From Spizellomyces punctatus DAOM BR117 (Eukaryota > Chytridiomycota > Chytridiomycetes > Spizellomycetales > Spizellomycetaceae): a DNA stretch of 64,000 nucleotides. Location: positions 825,859-889,858 of the forward strand of contig NW_015971537.1 of NCBI RefSeq assembly GCF_000182565.1, given 5' to 3'. Shown here piece by piece: positions 40,196-52,627 of the stretch. A program made the position numbers and the translations under genes. Under the pieces are notes generated by a model. It was given only the letters and a program-made list of their open reading frames with translations. It was not told the DNA's origin and did no database searches. The number at the start of each line of letters is the position of its first letter. Position 1 is the stretch's first letter.

Positions 40196-43087
40196 TTATG
40201 ACGACAACGCACTCATCATTCTGGTATACATTTCTTTTTCTTGTTTGGCGAGTCGACGCTGGATGACTTGAATCTGGATTCGTTCACTTGCGATGTACGG
40301 GTTGTTGGGATCAAACTACAAGGAAATTACAAAAATTGCATTGAATGGTCATGTTGATGGTCTCCAGCCTGACCAAGATAAAAAAAAAAAGAAAGAGAAT
40401 AAACATACCAGTTCAGCCTTTTCCAAAATCTGCAAAGCTTCGGCAAACTCTCCCGAGCTCTTTAACCCTCTCGCCAAGCTTATCAACAACTTTACACTCT
40501 CTGGCTCACTCCACAACCCCTCACGGCACACACGGATCGCATCGGTGTGCTGTCCCATGTGGAGTAATCCAGCAGCCAAGTTAGAAAACAGGGCTGTACG
40601 AATGAACTGTAGTTCGAGTTCTTGCGCAGGAGGGGCATTCCAAGTGTGTTTGAGAAGCTGAAGCGCGCTGCGATAGGACTTGACGGCAGTTGGGTAATCT
40701 TGGGACTGGAAGGATACGTTGCCAGCGTTTTTTAGGGCAATGGCTTCGGAGATTCTAGCTGGTAAGGTGGATTGAGGCTGTTTTCGATGTTTTTATTAGC
40801 AAAGACTGGGACGTACAATATCAAGTGGGGAAAACTTACCGGGTCTACATGCATTACCCGGATAGTAAACCTCAGGGCAGCATGTGGCGGAATCACCGAG
40901 TCATACCCTTTCTCTCCATACGCTATAAAAACACCCGCACATGAGCATTCGCAAAGATATCGAAACAAAACAGTCCAAGACAGACTATTTACCAAGTTCA
41001 GAATCAACAATGAACTCTGCTTCTTCCCCCATTTTCATTGTCTGCACTGCCATATCCCAGCCAGGAATCACATCTCCTGGATGGTATAGTGATTAAGATG
41101 CCATCACGGCTTACTAAGGAAATCAAAAAGACAAACCTTCTCCAACCGTAAAATCAAACGTGGAGCCCCGATCCCAACTCGAATCAAACATCATACCTCC
41201 GGGTCCGTCTACCCATCCCTCGTAATGGACTAGAATCAAAACAGGATGGGTACCGGGCGTTTAGAGTATCATACGGAGGAACCCACCTTTAACAAAAGAC
41301 TGCGGTTCAACGGCGGGCCCAGAACCGGGTTTGAGAATTTTTTTCTTGAGTTTGCCTGTTGGGAGGATGTTAGTGTAGCCCTCTACGTCGACTTGGCATG
41401 TGAGGTTGGGGGGTTGATCTGTGTTGGCGAGTGTAGATGGCATTTCTGTCGGAAGAGTATTTTCCAGAGACGTATCAAGGGATTGATCTGGTACATCAGT
41501 TGCTGCGTGGTCCTCTGTCTCCCTGTTTTTTGTTGACTCCACGGGAATTTTGGTGGGTTCTGTCCTTTCATCAAGGAGAGTCTGAACGCTCTGCTCACTG
41601 TCAGCTGTCTCTTTGCTGTTTGGTGACTCGACAGAGGTATTGCCGGATTCCGTGGCTTTACTCTCATCAAGGTGAGTCTGAACACTCTGCTCACTCTCCT
41701 CTGCAGCACCCTGGTTCTTCTTCGTAGTGTCCTCCATGATTTCCGCATTGTCTTCGCTTGTACTCGCAGGAACCTTCCCATCCACATTTCGAAGCACCTC
41801 ACAATCTCGCACGCGATGCTTGCCTTCACATATCGCACAAGCACCATGTTCCAGCCTTTTAAACCACTCACTTTCCTCAATTCCCCATTTCTCTTTTACA
41901 GTCGGGATAGAAACGCCCATCTCGACATAGTCTGGTACATCCTTCCAAGACAATTCTTCACCAATGATCGGATACAGAGCGCATTGTCTGAGTTTGTGGG
42001 AAGGATGTCCGCAGCGCAGACAGAGGGATAGAGCCATACGTGTTACCCATGTTGAAGGGGCGACACCAAAGGTGGAGGTGCGACGGTATAAGCTGTGTTC
42101 GCGAGGATGGGAGGGAAAGAGTGTGGACTTGCGTTGAGGTTGGACATTGTTTTCTTGTTTTTTGCGTTTGGTATTTTCTTGTGTTTCGGACGATGCTGGA
42201 GTCAAGGTCGGTTCCTTTTGCATACACGGCTCAGTAAAAATAACAAGAAGGAAGCCATTCCAAAGAAAAACACGCGTCACCTTTATCTCCCAAAATTTTG
42301 TAGAAATCCTCTGCCCTTCAACAATCTCACAGAGCTCACAGGGCAAGTAACTCCATCCATTGGGTTTCTTTATCGCAACACATGGAAAATCCGGGTACTC
42401 CAATGTCACTCCATACCTCTCCAAAAAATATTCGCGAACCGTCATGGCTTTACCGTCCACATCGAGCACAATTGAGTTTGAGGTTTGGGAGGTGAGTTCG
42501 GTAATGCGATATCGCCGGCGATAGGAATGCGACGCTTGTACTTGAAAATTGCGTAGCTCCTGTGTGAGGAATTTGCAGTCCTCTGATGTAATACGCTGAG
42601 AAAGAGGCTCGGCCCGGGCAGGATACAGCTTTCTTAACAGGTTGCATATGATGGGGATGAGTGGACCTGGTTTTTGCGTGAGCGGATATGAGTGGCAAGG
42701 AAAGAGTATGATCAGGCAGGTTCATGATGCATTACCAGACTGCATAAACTCGTTCGGATCCAACGCGGTTTCTTCGATCCTGGATCCTTCATCTTTTGAA
42801 TTTCCATTCTCTTGCTTTTCGGAATGTTCCTCATGACTTGCATGCCTACTCAAACCAGAAAAATGCAAAACACATGAACCACATGTATAAAATCCTGAAA
42901 ATCAAGAGAGAGTACAGTCCTACCCATTAATACGAGCCCATTGATCAAATTTCTCCACCATCTCAAGCAAGTCTGCTTGATCTGCTTGATCGACTAGCTC
43001 GTTCTCACTTGACAGTTGATTCATAAAAGTGCTCGTCGGTAGAATTGACAGGTTGTCGTCTTCTTGGCCTTGCTGGTGAAGCATCAT
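40196..43087 (-). CDS. PAZ - zinc knuckle - FKBP - TPR fusion protein
   Basis: Nine exons (43087-42924, 42845-42736, 42666-42281, 42214-41287, 41229-41137, 41076-40993, 40922-40840, 40777-40409, 40315-40196) join in phase to 778 residues. Residues about 92-220 hold an Argonaute-type PAZ domain (TVREYFLERYGVTLEYPDFP, YLPCELCEIVEGQR). About 280-365 has two zinc knuckles (CLRCGHPSHKLRQC; CAICEGKHRVRDC), followed by an acidic linker with LDES/SEQSVQT repeats. About 510-616 is a complete FKBP prolyl isomerase (VHYEGWVDG, FDSSWDRG, VIPGWD, AYGEKG, IPPHAALRF). About 622-778 is a TPR domain ending RLAKQEKEMYTRMM like immunophilins. No PIWI domain is present. The open frame runs from PAZ into the FKBP start even without splicing, so the fusion is real. 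Confidence 0.87.
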
Positions 43088-44368
43088 CACTATACAGAAC
43101 AAGAGAAATGGTGCTGATATTCGATATTAGCGCAGAGTATTTAATTGTAACTCTCTGTAAACGGGCACAGACCTCTGTGCTTCGACTCGCAAAGAGCTAG
43201 TCTAAAAGCTGTCAAAACAGGCTTTGGCAGCGATCGGACCACGCGGCCTGGTAGCTTACGCAAGCCTCTAGTTGCCATGGGTGCGATTCGCGCGTGCCAT
43301 CTGCCGGGACCATGGATGTGCAATTTGTTGGTGGAATTGGTAGATGGTAGGTTTTTATGTGCAAACCCATAAAACCCGTATTCAGGGGATAAAAGGCAGT
43401 GCCTCGGTTCGGACCTTGCGGACAATGTTGGAATCCTCGGGAACAATGGACAATGGGAGCATTGTTGGATGAGATGGGCACAAGTGCATCGGGTAAAGTG
43501 TTTTCTGAATATAGCCTGGATGGTTTTTTTTGCAGGTGAATATATGTACGCGATAAGAGTTTGGAGTATTTGTCACTAGTGTGCAAGCCTACAGTCTTGC
43601 GAAATGACACTGCCGGATCTGGCAAGGGCATCGTGATTTGAGACGGTTATCAGAGCTCTGACAAGTCACAGTAGCGTGTCTTGCATTTGTAACAAAGGGA
43701 GATTGTCGACCAAGCACAGCAAAGAGTTTCAAAGACATGCGCATTAAAGCGATTGTCGATACTTTTTGGTTTCATCCACGCATGTGAAAATGCCTCATGC
43801 CTGCGCTTGCGCTCTGCAAAATCAACGTAAGACCGTATCGGATAGCAAAGATCCATTCATGGCAATCATTACAGCAAGAAAGAAAATCAAAAAGGGAAAA
43901 CAAGAACTAGGCGAATAGCTCATTCTAATGGTCCCGCAAAAGAAAAAGGTGTTTTAAATCTCACATGTTTTGGCATCAGGCACAAGGCAGAACCCTCCAT
44001 CCCATCCTGCTGGAATCTATCCAGGTCGTCCATCCCATTATTCTCACGCAGTATTAAAAAAAAAAAATGTGCGAGCGTGTACACACACCATGCCCCTCCC
44101 CCCCTTTTCTTTTACAAATGTCCACCGTCGATTGGAAATCCATAAGGAAAAAAAAAACAACAGTCCAAAACGTCTCCCTCTCTACCCAGCCCATCTTATT
44201 GTCCTTCAACTCACGTTACCCGTTCAAAAAGGAGGTACTCTCGTACGTCCTCCAATAGAGTAAAAAAATGTAAAATATCTCGGTTTGTGCATTCATTGGG
44301 AGAATAGTGTCCGTTTATGGGGGCCAGCCACAATAGTCGTATGAGGAATGCGTCTTTCCTCAGATGGA
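43088..44368. other. 1.3-kb intergenic stretch
   Basis: It contains the promoter of the PAZ-FKBP gene on the left and the 3' flank of the velvet gene on the right. I see no recognisable gene. Short homopolymer A runs occur near 44056 and 44150. Confidence 0.5.
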
Positions 44369-46181
44369 TCATTCGTACTCAAAATTACCGTACCGTCGTC
44401 GGGTTTTCCGTCGGATAGGTATTTTGATACCTTGATCGGCAAAATGCTTTGACAGTTCCGTTGATTCTGGTTTCGTAAATGTAAATCTGAATGAATACAT
44501 AGTACCGGAGACAATCAAAATTTGCTGTTCATCCCACCTTTCAGTCCGGGATAATCGCGAGCATTAAAGGATGAAAATGGTTGTGACACTGCTGAACACA
44601 CCGTCACAGCCGGCTTATCCACATTCCCGCTGTATATACTGCTCAATTCCAATATATATAAGAAAAGATCCAAGGAAATCAAAACGCCACTTGTCGTCGT
44701 CCTCTTACCTGGCAAGATTTGTCAGTATCACCTTTAGTCGAAATGATCCCTCGACCCGAATAGAAAGATCCGGAAACACAAAGTACGCTCCCTTGGACCC
44801 GCTCAAATCCGTAAGATAATGACAAGACGATACTAGTGATCCAGACAATGTTCGCTCCCACTTGTGGCATTCATCGGGTGGACCAAACTCTGATTCCTCA
44901 GTGGTTTCTTCCTCCGTCGATGCCTCAGCTGGGGCAACGCTTGCTGACGCCGTCGGTGTCATTGATGTTGATGCAGATCCTTCTCCGCTGAGATCCATAG
45001 ATGTGGGTTCGGTTGATGATGAGGGTTCAGGGATTGTGGATACGGTAAGATCCTCTCGTGACAGGGATGCAGATAGTGGCTGTCCTTCTGCAGGTGCAAC
45101 CGAGTTCCATTCTTGTTCCTCCATGGGTGGGGTGACGGGAGCGCCCATGTAGTTTCCATTTCCGCTGCCAGAGCTCCCTTCCAGGGCAGGAGCCGCGCCG
45201 GGCGTTACCTCTGGTGCCGGGTTACCCATCGACGCAAGAATTTCTGCCCCTGTTATTGGCGCGTCAGACGCTGGCCCAACAGTAGAGAGCTCTTGAGCTA
45301 AAGGGTCGTTCCACTGATTTGGAGCAAGGAGGACAGGTGGCATCGTTGGTGGAACGAGGACAACGCTCCGATCTTCCTTGCCGTTTTCCGAAAGCAATGA
45401 GGCGTGGGCAACCATAGCTGATACATCGCCCAGAGCCTGCAAGCTAAGGCAGGCAAAGAGCAAAGAGAGAAGAAAATGCGAAACCAAGCATTAGGTGACC
45501 TGTCGACAGGAGTACAGATTTGAGGCAGAGGCATACCTTGTATCAATCTCCCCCGATTCCTTGACAGCGGCAAGCTGGACAATGACGCATGGATCTACCG
45601 GTCGGTTATTTAGCTTCTCACCGCCGAATCCACAGCATCGTGCCGTTTCCGGTTGCTGCCGGATCAAGAGACAGTATCTAGTCACAGAAAGCATTGGTAG
45701 TGAGCGGTATGAGTATTGACAAATGTTGAATGTGACAAGGACAATTACCTCGTCTGCCGAAGGGCGTGTGGAGGGCGAGCATTTGCGCGGATGTTTGATA
45801 ACGGTCGCTGCTGCTGTTGTGGTTGTGTCGTCGGTGGCTGCTGCTGTGGTTGCCGTGTCTGTGGCTGCTGTGGTGGATTTGTTGGGAGAAGATTGGGTTG
45901 AGCGACCGGTCTGGGAACGGGTACTGCTAATGATTGCAACTGTTGTTTTGTTGATTGGAACTGGTGTGTCTGGACGGCCTGGAATTCCTGCTGCACTGGC
46001 ACTACCTCTGGAGTGTCAACTTGTTGTATAATCGGCGATGGTTCCTGTGGTGGTGGCTGTTGCTGCGACTCTGGGTCCGACGTCAACGTCCCGTTTTCAA
46101 CTTTCGCGTCCTAGACAAGAACTAAGTACAAGAGTCTTGTGCGTGGGTCAGAGGTCATGGCGTGAAATGACCTACCTGCAT
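44369..46181 (-). CDS. velvet-domain transcriptional regulator
   Basis: Exons 46181-46176, 46110-45749, 45677-45537, 45443-44709, 44638-44538 and 44466-44369 give 480 residues in phase. After a Gln/Pro-rich N-terminus the velvet domain begins with YCLLIRQQPETARCCGFG and RPVDPCVIVQL. It continues with DVSAMVAHASLLS, is split by a long Ser/Thr/Pro/Glu insert, resumes with GAYFVFPDLSIRVEGSFRLK, and ends FNARDYPGLKESTELSKHF and DQGIKIPIRRK. These are the conserved blocks of fungal velvet proteins (VeA/VelB/VosA), DNA-binding regulators of development and secondary metabolism. The first coding exon is only ATG CAG and is tentative. The long insert inside the domain recalls VelB-type proteins. Confidence 0.88.
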
Positions 46182-48371
46182 TCTCCCGTGTCAAAACAAA
46201 AAAAAAAGTAAAAGTTACAGGCGGAACGGGGAAGGCGACCAAGCGCGTTACAGACAACAGAAACCCGAGTACGAATGCCGAAAGATGGTGGGTAGTGGCG
46301 TGTATGTGTGTGTTGACTTTTGCAATGGCGATGTTCAGAGCGGCCTCATTTCGTACCAAGTGTGTCCCCGTTTTTTCTTCCTTTCGGGTCTATTGCCCGC
46401 TACCCGGGGCCGGCGCGTCAATCAAAAGGACGACAAACACCGAGATGGTTACCAAATAACAAAATAGGACGCTTGTTCCTCAATGGCGACGATATCGGCC
46501 GGAAAGATATCAAATAAGAATAATAAAGACAGAGTCTCGCAGTAGCGACGGCCACGACGACGACAAAGTGAGAAAAATCTTATCTCTCTCACGGCCCAAC
46601 ACCTTTGTCGTTCCCCAACAACGGGTGCCAACAAACGACCGGAACGACGAGGGGGAAATGGACGAGGAGGGGGTTTACGGGGGGGCGAAGGGAAACGAAG
46701 GGGGCGACACTACGAACGTTCCCGGGGCGACGGGACCGAAACTTTTTTTTTTTGTTGCCCAAAGACGCGCACGATCAAAAAACGACAAACTGGGAGGGCC
46801 GACCGTAGCGATGGAATTTCTTTCTTTTGTTCAGTTGCCAAGCGGATGGTCGGCGGGAACGTTGCCGACTTCCAACACCCGTTTGTAATGTCGTCCGCGT
46901 TCGCCGTGTGTGTGTTCCGACCGTGCGGAGGGCCGCTAAAAAAACGTGTGTGGGGACTGCAAGTGAGAGCAGAGAGAGTCCTAATAAAAAAGCGCGTTAC
47001 TTTTATTGTTTCAGCTTAAAAGGTTTTAGACGTCTTTATTTCGACTTTCTTAAGGACCTTTTTGGTTGCCGAGATGAAAGAATAAAAAAAATAAAAGAAA
47101 TGGGTTGGGTGTTGCGTTTTTAATGTTGGAGAGATGGTGTGAAAGAGTGGAAGATCGTGGCCGTTTACCGAGGTAAACAATGAACACTTTTATTGAACAC
47201 CCTGGAGTGTGCTATTCTCTGCAAAGCTATTCTGGAAAAACTGCTTAATAGTTATGGCACACCGCATCACATTCCTATTGTTTTATTTTGGGTTTTTTCA
47301 ACAAAAGTTAGCCTCATCCATACTAAATATCCTTGTCATGAGCATGCCCGCCGGCCCGTATCCATGTATCTTGTAAACATGGCCATCCCGCGTCAAAAAG
47401 AGTTCCCGTCAAAAAAAAAACAAACAAACACATAGTGGGCTATGCTGTATTGTGGATCCAATGCATTCCATTTGCCATTGCGTCGGATTACGGATATGAT
47501 GACGCAATCCGTCGTACATTTCCACCCGTCCACCCGGAAACCCCAACCCTTCCAGGAGGAGGGAGCGAAGGATTGGTGTCAATCCATGTGTGCTACCGCT
47601 GCACACTTTTAAGCAGATTGTCAGGCGGGCATGACAAGAGGTCAATGTACAGGTTGCTCATTGCATAAACAATAATAAGCAAAGAATGAATGCCAACAGC
47701 AGAGAGAGATAAGCAGAACTATAAAAAAACAGGCGACTGACCACTTGATATTCCATGTTGCCAAGGAGGGGGGGAATTGCACATCGGCTGAGATCCGGAG
47801 CTTTTGCGTCCCTTGAGTCATTTTCGTTGGGTGTGCTAATGTCACCCTCAATCCCTGAAGACTAAACGCGTAAAAAAGGGGCCCCACCATCGGAGGCTAC
47901 ACAGTCAGAGCTCCATGGCGCTTCCCCAGCCCTGTGCTATCTTCCTTCCCAGTCATGGGTCACCCCCCCCAAAAAAACGCTCGGCCTCGTAGTGGCCTTT
48001 CATTTGTTCTTGCGTCGTGCGCTGTTATGACCCCTTCCAGCGACCAAACAATTTGGGTTAATTCTGGCACGTGTCAAAAAGTATATCACGTGGTATACCC
48101 ATGGTGGCTTAGTCCAGATGCCAAATGACGGTGGGAATTGCGTCTTTTGACAAACTGGTTAGCTTGACGACTGCGTCATCAACGACGAGGGAATTTGACA
48201 TTTGGCTCATCCACGCGCTGATAGAGTGGCGACTGTGTGCATAGAGAGATCCAGAGACCAGTAGGATTGCTCGTAGGGATCGATATATATTCGTTTGGTG
48301 ATTGGTAAGCAATATTTTCTGGGATTCCCCATAATCAATGCTCTGACACAGATCCAAACAGATCCATACCA
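46182..48371. other. 2.2-kb divergent promoter region
   Basis: It lies between the divergent velvet and CBM48 genes. It has GC-rich low-complexity stretches (46640-46740, G runs) and poly-T/poly-A tracts near 46743 and 46200. No ORF here has recognisable protein character. The large size is unusual for this compact genome and fits a heavily regulated promoter, as velvet genes often have. Confidence 0.5.
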
Positions 48372-51214
48372 ATGTCCACCACCAACGACAACCCAACCTT
48401 TCCCGTCCTCGTCATTGGGACTCTCGCGATTGGAGGCGCGGCTCTGGCGTTATATTTCTGGCTCATCAAGAAAGCTGCATCGGAGCAAGATCTTGATCGC
48501 GTTGAAACGATGGAGGAGCTGATCAAGGCGGAATCAAGAACAGAGAGGAAATCTGAGGGGAAAAAGGGGAAAAAGGTCTGTGGTTGCTTGTGCGTGTGAA
48601 CCTTTGGAATCATATTTGACATTGGTTTGACGTTTATTCGTTGGACGGTTAGGGAAAGAAGAAGCACAAGCACGTAACGAAACCCGTGGCTGTTCCCACC
48701 CATGCTGTCCCAGTACCCACCGTCTCTGACAAAACAGAGGAACAAGAGCAAGAAGAGGAAGAAATATTGGCCCCCGAGGAGGATAATATTGAAGATCTGT
48801 TGCATCTAAGTCGACTGGCCAAGCCCAAGCAAGGACATAAAAAACCCACCGAGCCTCCTGTTCTGCCCCGCAAGGCGAAACGCAAGCCCGTCAAAGTGAT
48901 GAGGGAAGAACTGGCGGAAAATCATCGGGATACGAACGTGAACGAACAGAGTGTTGATAGCGTGACGGATGAACACATCGCTTCCGTCGTGCATTTTGCT
49001 GATGCAACCGTTGAGATTGGCATTCCGTCTCAAGAGGCTCTGTTGGAGGGTGACCTGGAACCAATAGCGTTAGTCATTGACGAAACCGCAGACTTGGCCG
49101 CGATTCCTGTCTCAGTTCTCAAAAAAGAAGGTGAACAGGATCATCCCAGAGTGACAGAGTTTCAGAAAGAACTAGCGTCGGTTCGGAACCAAGTAGCAGA
49201 ATCCGCGTCGATAATACAAAATCTCGAATCTCTGCTTTCCCAGAAATCGCACTTATTCCAAGAGATGCAGTCAGAGAGCCAACGACTTGCAGCAGAGAAT
49301 GAACGTCTCATCTCGGAAATCAGCGACGTCCGTGCTGTGCAGCAAACCGTTGAGGATCTTCAAACCCAAATGGTGATTTTGCGCGACACCAACCGCGTCC
49401 TTACACAATCATTAGTCGCAAATCAGCTGAATGCAAAGGAATCACAAGATCGTGCCACAAAACTCAAAGAAGAAGCCGTGCACAATGAGTATCGCCAAAC
49501 GATTCACGAGCTTGAGACTAGAAACCAACAACTCCTAACTCAATTGACGGAGAAGGATCAATTAAACGAGGCCACTCGTCGAGAGGCCGCTGAAGCAAGG
49601 CACCGACTCGCTCAACTTGACGACAAATTCCACCGCGTCCAAAAAGATCTGGCGGCAGAGCGCGAACGCTTTGCTGATCAGCTGGCAGAGTCACATACAC
49701 TTCGACAAGCCGCACAAGAAGCAAAAGTTAACGGCAGCCAATTGGAAGCAAAACTGCAAGAGAGTGAACTTGTGTTCAAAAACACCCGCCATGAACTGGA
49801 AAGTGTACTACGTAAAGTTGAGGGAGAGCTCGAAGTGGCGCGGGACGAAATTGATGATTTGAGGAAAGAGTTGGACGGCACCCGATCTACAATGGGCCGA
49901 TTGAGGAAAGAGATGGTCGACATTCAGACACTCCAAGAGGAACTGGAAAGCTTGAAAATGGAAAAGCGAAGAGTTGAAGAGGAGCTTGAGTCGCAGCGAA
50001 CACTGACACATCGGAGCAACCAGGAATTGGCCAACCTCAAGAGTTCGTTGACTGGAGAGGAATTGCTTCATGAAGAGATTGAGCGCCTGCGAACGCAGGT
50101 AGAGGAAGGAGCCAAGATGAGAGCGGCTATTGAGGTTGAAGTTAAAGAGCATCAGAATGAAGTGGTTCGATTAACCAAAAGCCGGGCTGACGTTCAGAGT
50201 GAGCTTGAAGCAGCCCGATCTGAGTCTGGTAAATTAAAACAAGAGCTTGATGCGCTTATTGGCGAGAAAGCGAGCCTATTGACAGAGTCAAGTGCGATCC
50301 GAGAAACGGAAGTTGCTGCACGGACTGAGGCTGAGACAATGAGGAAGCAGATCGAGGATCTTGAGAGATTGGAATCGTCTTTGCGAACAGCGCGGGATGA
50401 AGCTCTTTCTCGCGTGGATACCCTGGAAAAGGAGATGGAGCAAGTACGGACGTTGTCAAGCGACAAGAAGGAGATAACTATCCTAAAGGCCGCTAAAGTT
50501 GACGCTGAAGCGCAAATTGCTGCACTTGCAAAGCAGCTGCAAGAGTCAACGGAAGCACAGCATGCTGTTGAACAACAACTGGAGGAAACGCAGACCCGCT
50601 TATGGGGCCTGGACGAACTTTGCAAATCCACGATGGGACGACTTAAAGACTCCCTACAAACCACACATGCCACAAGAGATGAGAATGACCGGATGAAATC
50701 CGAACTGGATGTTACCAGAAAAGAATTGGAACGGCTACACTCCTTGGTACAGGAACGCGATGAGGTGATCCAAACGCTTCGTCCTCATTCGGAAAAGAAG
50801 GAGATGCTCCGGACCGTCGCGTCAGACGATACATTGGTAGAAACAAGTACCAGCGAAGCAGAATCTGCGCACTCTGACAAGCCAAACACCACACCCTATG
50901 AATTCACATGGGGACACGGCGGCAAAGATGTGATTGTCACCGGCACATTTGACAACTGGTCCCAAAGTGTCCATCTCACCCCAAGTCCAACGCATCCTTC
51001 CCTCTTTTCAGCGACCGTACCACTCGTCACTGGTGAACGGGTTCTCTACAAGTTTGTTGTCGATGGGGAGTGGAAGACTGATCCAGATCGGGTATGTGAA
51101 GTCCACGAGGGCATTGTGAACAATGTGGCGGTTGCCGGACCAACGATCAAGAAGAAGAAAAAGAAGGGCAAAAAGAAGGGGAGACAAGGGGCGGTGGCTG
51201 TTGCTGTATGCTGA
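48372..51214 (+). CDS. membrane-anchored coiled-coil protein with C-terminal CBM48
   Basis: Exons 48372-48575 and 48653-51214 give 921 residues. Residues about 11-31 form a single transmembrane helix (FPVLVIGTLAIGGAALALYF), followed by lysine-rich segments. A coiled coil of about 600 residues comes next (LEEELESQRTLTHRSNQELA and similar heptads). The C-terminus has a glycogen-binding AMPK/CBM48 fold: EFTWGHGGKDVIVTGTFDNW, then LYKFVVDGEWKTDPD. It ends in a lysine-rich tail. The layout suggests a tether holding a membrane, probably ER, to glycogen or to an AMPK-like complex, analogous in logic to animal STBD1. That role is inferred. Confidence 0.82.
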
Positions 51215-52627
51215 GGAAATCAAGAGGTGACGAACATTAGCAAATTCGGTGTGGACACGACGTGCAAATATATAAATAAAATGTACCCATCCAGCACAAC
51301 AGAATCATTTGGTGGTCATAATAATATCGGCTTTAGCCGGCCCCTAATAATAATCAAATTTCTATTTTTCCTGTTTTTGAGCGCAAGTTAAACACACACA
51401 TGTGCTCATTTGACGAAAAAGGGCTGGTTTATAGCATGGAAAGATGATGTCCCGCCAGTGTCTCTGACATATCCCCTGTGGGCGCCCTACACCTTTTCTG
51501 TGAGGGGACTTTGCAAATGATCTCCTCGGATACCTTTTTTACTCATAGGGAGGTACGCACAGGAGCTCTTTAATTTCGATATTTGGCAATCGCTTTGTTT
51601 AGTGAACTTGATTGTGTGTTGTTTAATATAAAAGTAATATCTGGGTCTATGTGTCAAAACTCTACCAAGGATTGTTCAAAAACATGTCCACAAGATCAAA
51701 AACCTCCTTGTCCAAATGACGACATTTGGGCTAAGAGATCAAGAAAGTTGTTCTGAAGTGACCGCGTCCCTCTGGCGTCCATGGATGGCCACCGACTGTC
51801 CATCATCCCCCGTTTTTCCTTGGTTAGCGCGGGATGTGTGTAATGGACGTTTATATAAAAAAGACCCGTGGAAGTATTTGTCGTACCCTGATTGCCCCCC
51901 GTATTTTCAAACCCAGGGTTTTTGGATTTGCTCAACCCGTGGCAAGTGTTTACGCTGTTACTCCCGCGGATCTACTCGAGGGCTGTTACGCAGTGGACCG
52001 GCAGCTTCTGAATGCGGCGTAACTAACCAAATGAACATTTACGAGCCTCTCTGAAGTGATACTTTTACAGCGTCGTTTCCCAAGGAGGACGAAACAATAG
52101 TGTGACCAAGAGTCATATACACTTGCCAGTCTTGCCAGAATGATGTCAGCTGCCACAACATCGATAATATTTACCAATGTGCTTGAATAGTATCTGTTCA
52201 GTAAACACATTGTTGCTGCCTAGTAGCTTCTTGTATGAGTAGCCTGTCCATTTGAATTAAGGAAACATTCCGAAATTTTCACTTTTATTTATTAGAGAGA
52301 CATCAGAACAGATACCAACAATATAAAAATAAAATGGCCAAAGTATCAGCCAATGTTCGTCTTTTGGGGTTACATTCTCAGAGGCGCAAAAAGCCCAGAG
52401 CTACAAACAAAAAGACATTCGATTTCCGATGCCCGTCAGTTGTCTTTCTGACCACTGCCTACTTTCATGCACTCTTGAATCCCATGCGACTGTGATAAAC
52501 GCAAGGCATGTACGGTTTCAAATAGGCTTAAGTCAAATATCTCATGTCAAATACAGTGAAAATGCACTAAATATAATGGCAAGTCCCACTTTCAAAAGGC
52601 ATTGCCTCAGCGATAACGTCGCACAAT
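51215..52627. other. convergent 3' flanks, no gene seen
   Basis: 1.4 kb between the CBM48 and SDR genes. It is AT-rich with stops in all frames over most of its length, and no RNA gene is recognised. Confidence 0.5.

Noticed and set aside
42450-43087. A full Argonaute gene
   Set aside because: Only the PAZ region is present. After it come zinc knuckles and FKBP-TPR; no MID or PIWI motif is seen on either strand nearby.
48806-50673. Long minus-strand ORFs opposite the coiled-coil gene
   Set aside because: They are Ser/Leu-rich mirror frames of a Glu/Lys/Gln-rich coiled coil with no independent signal.
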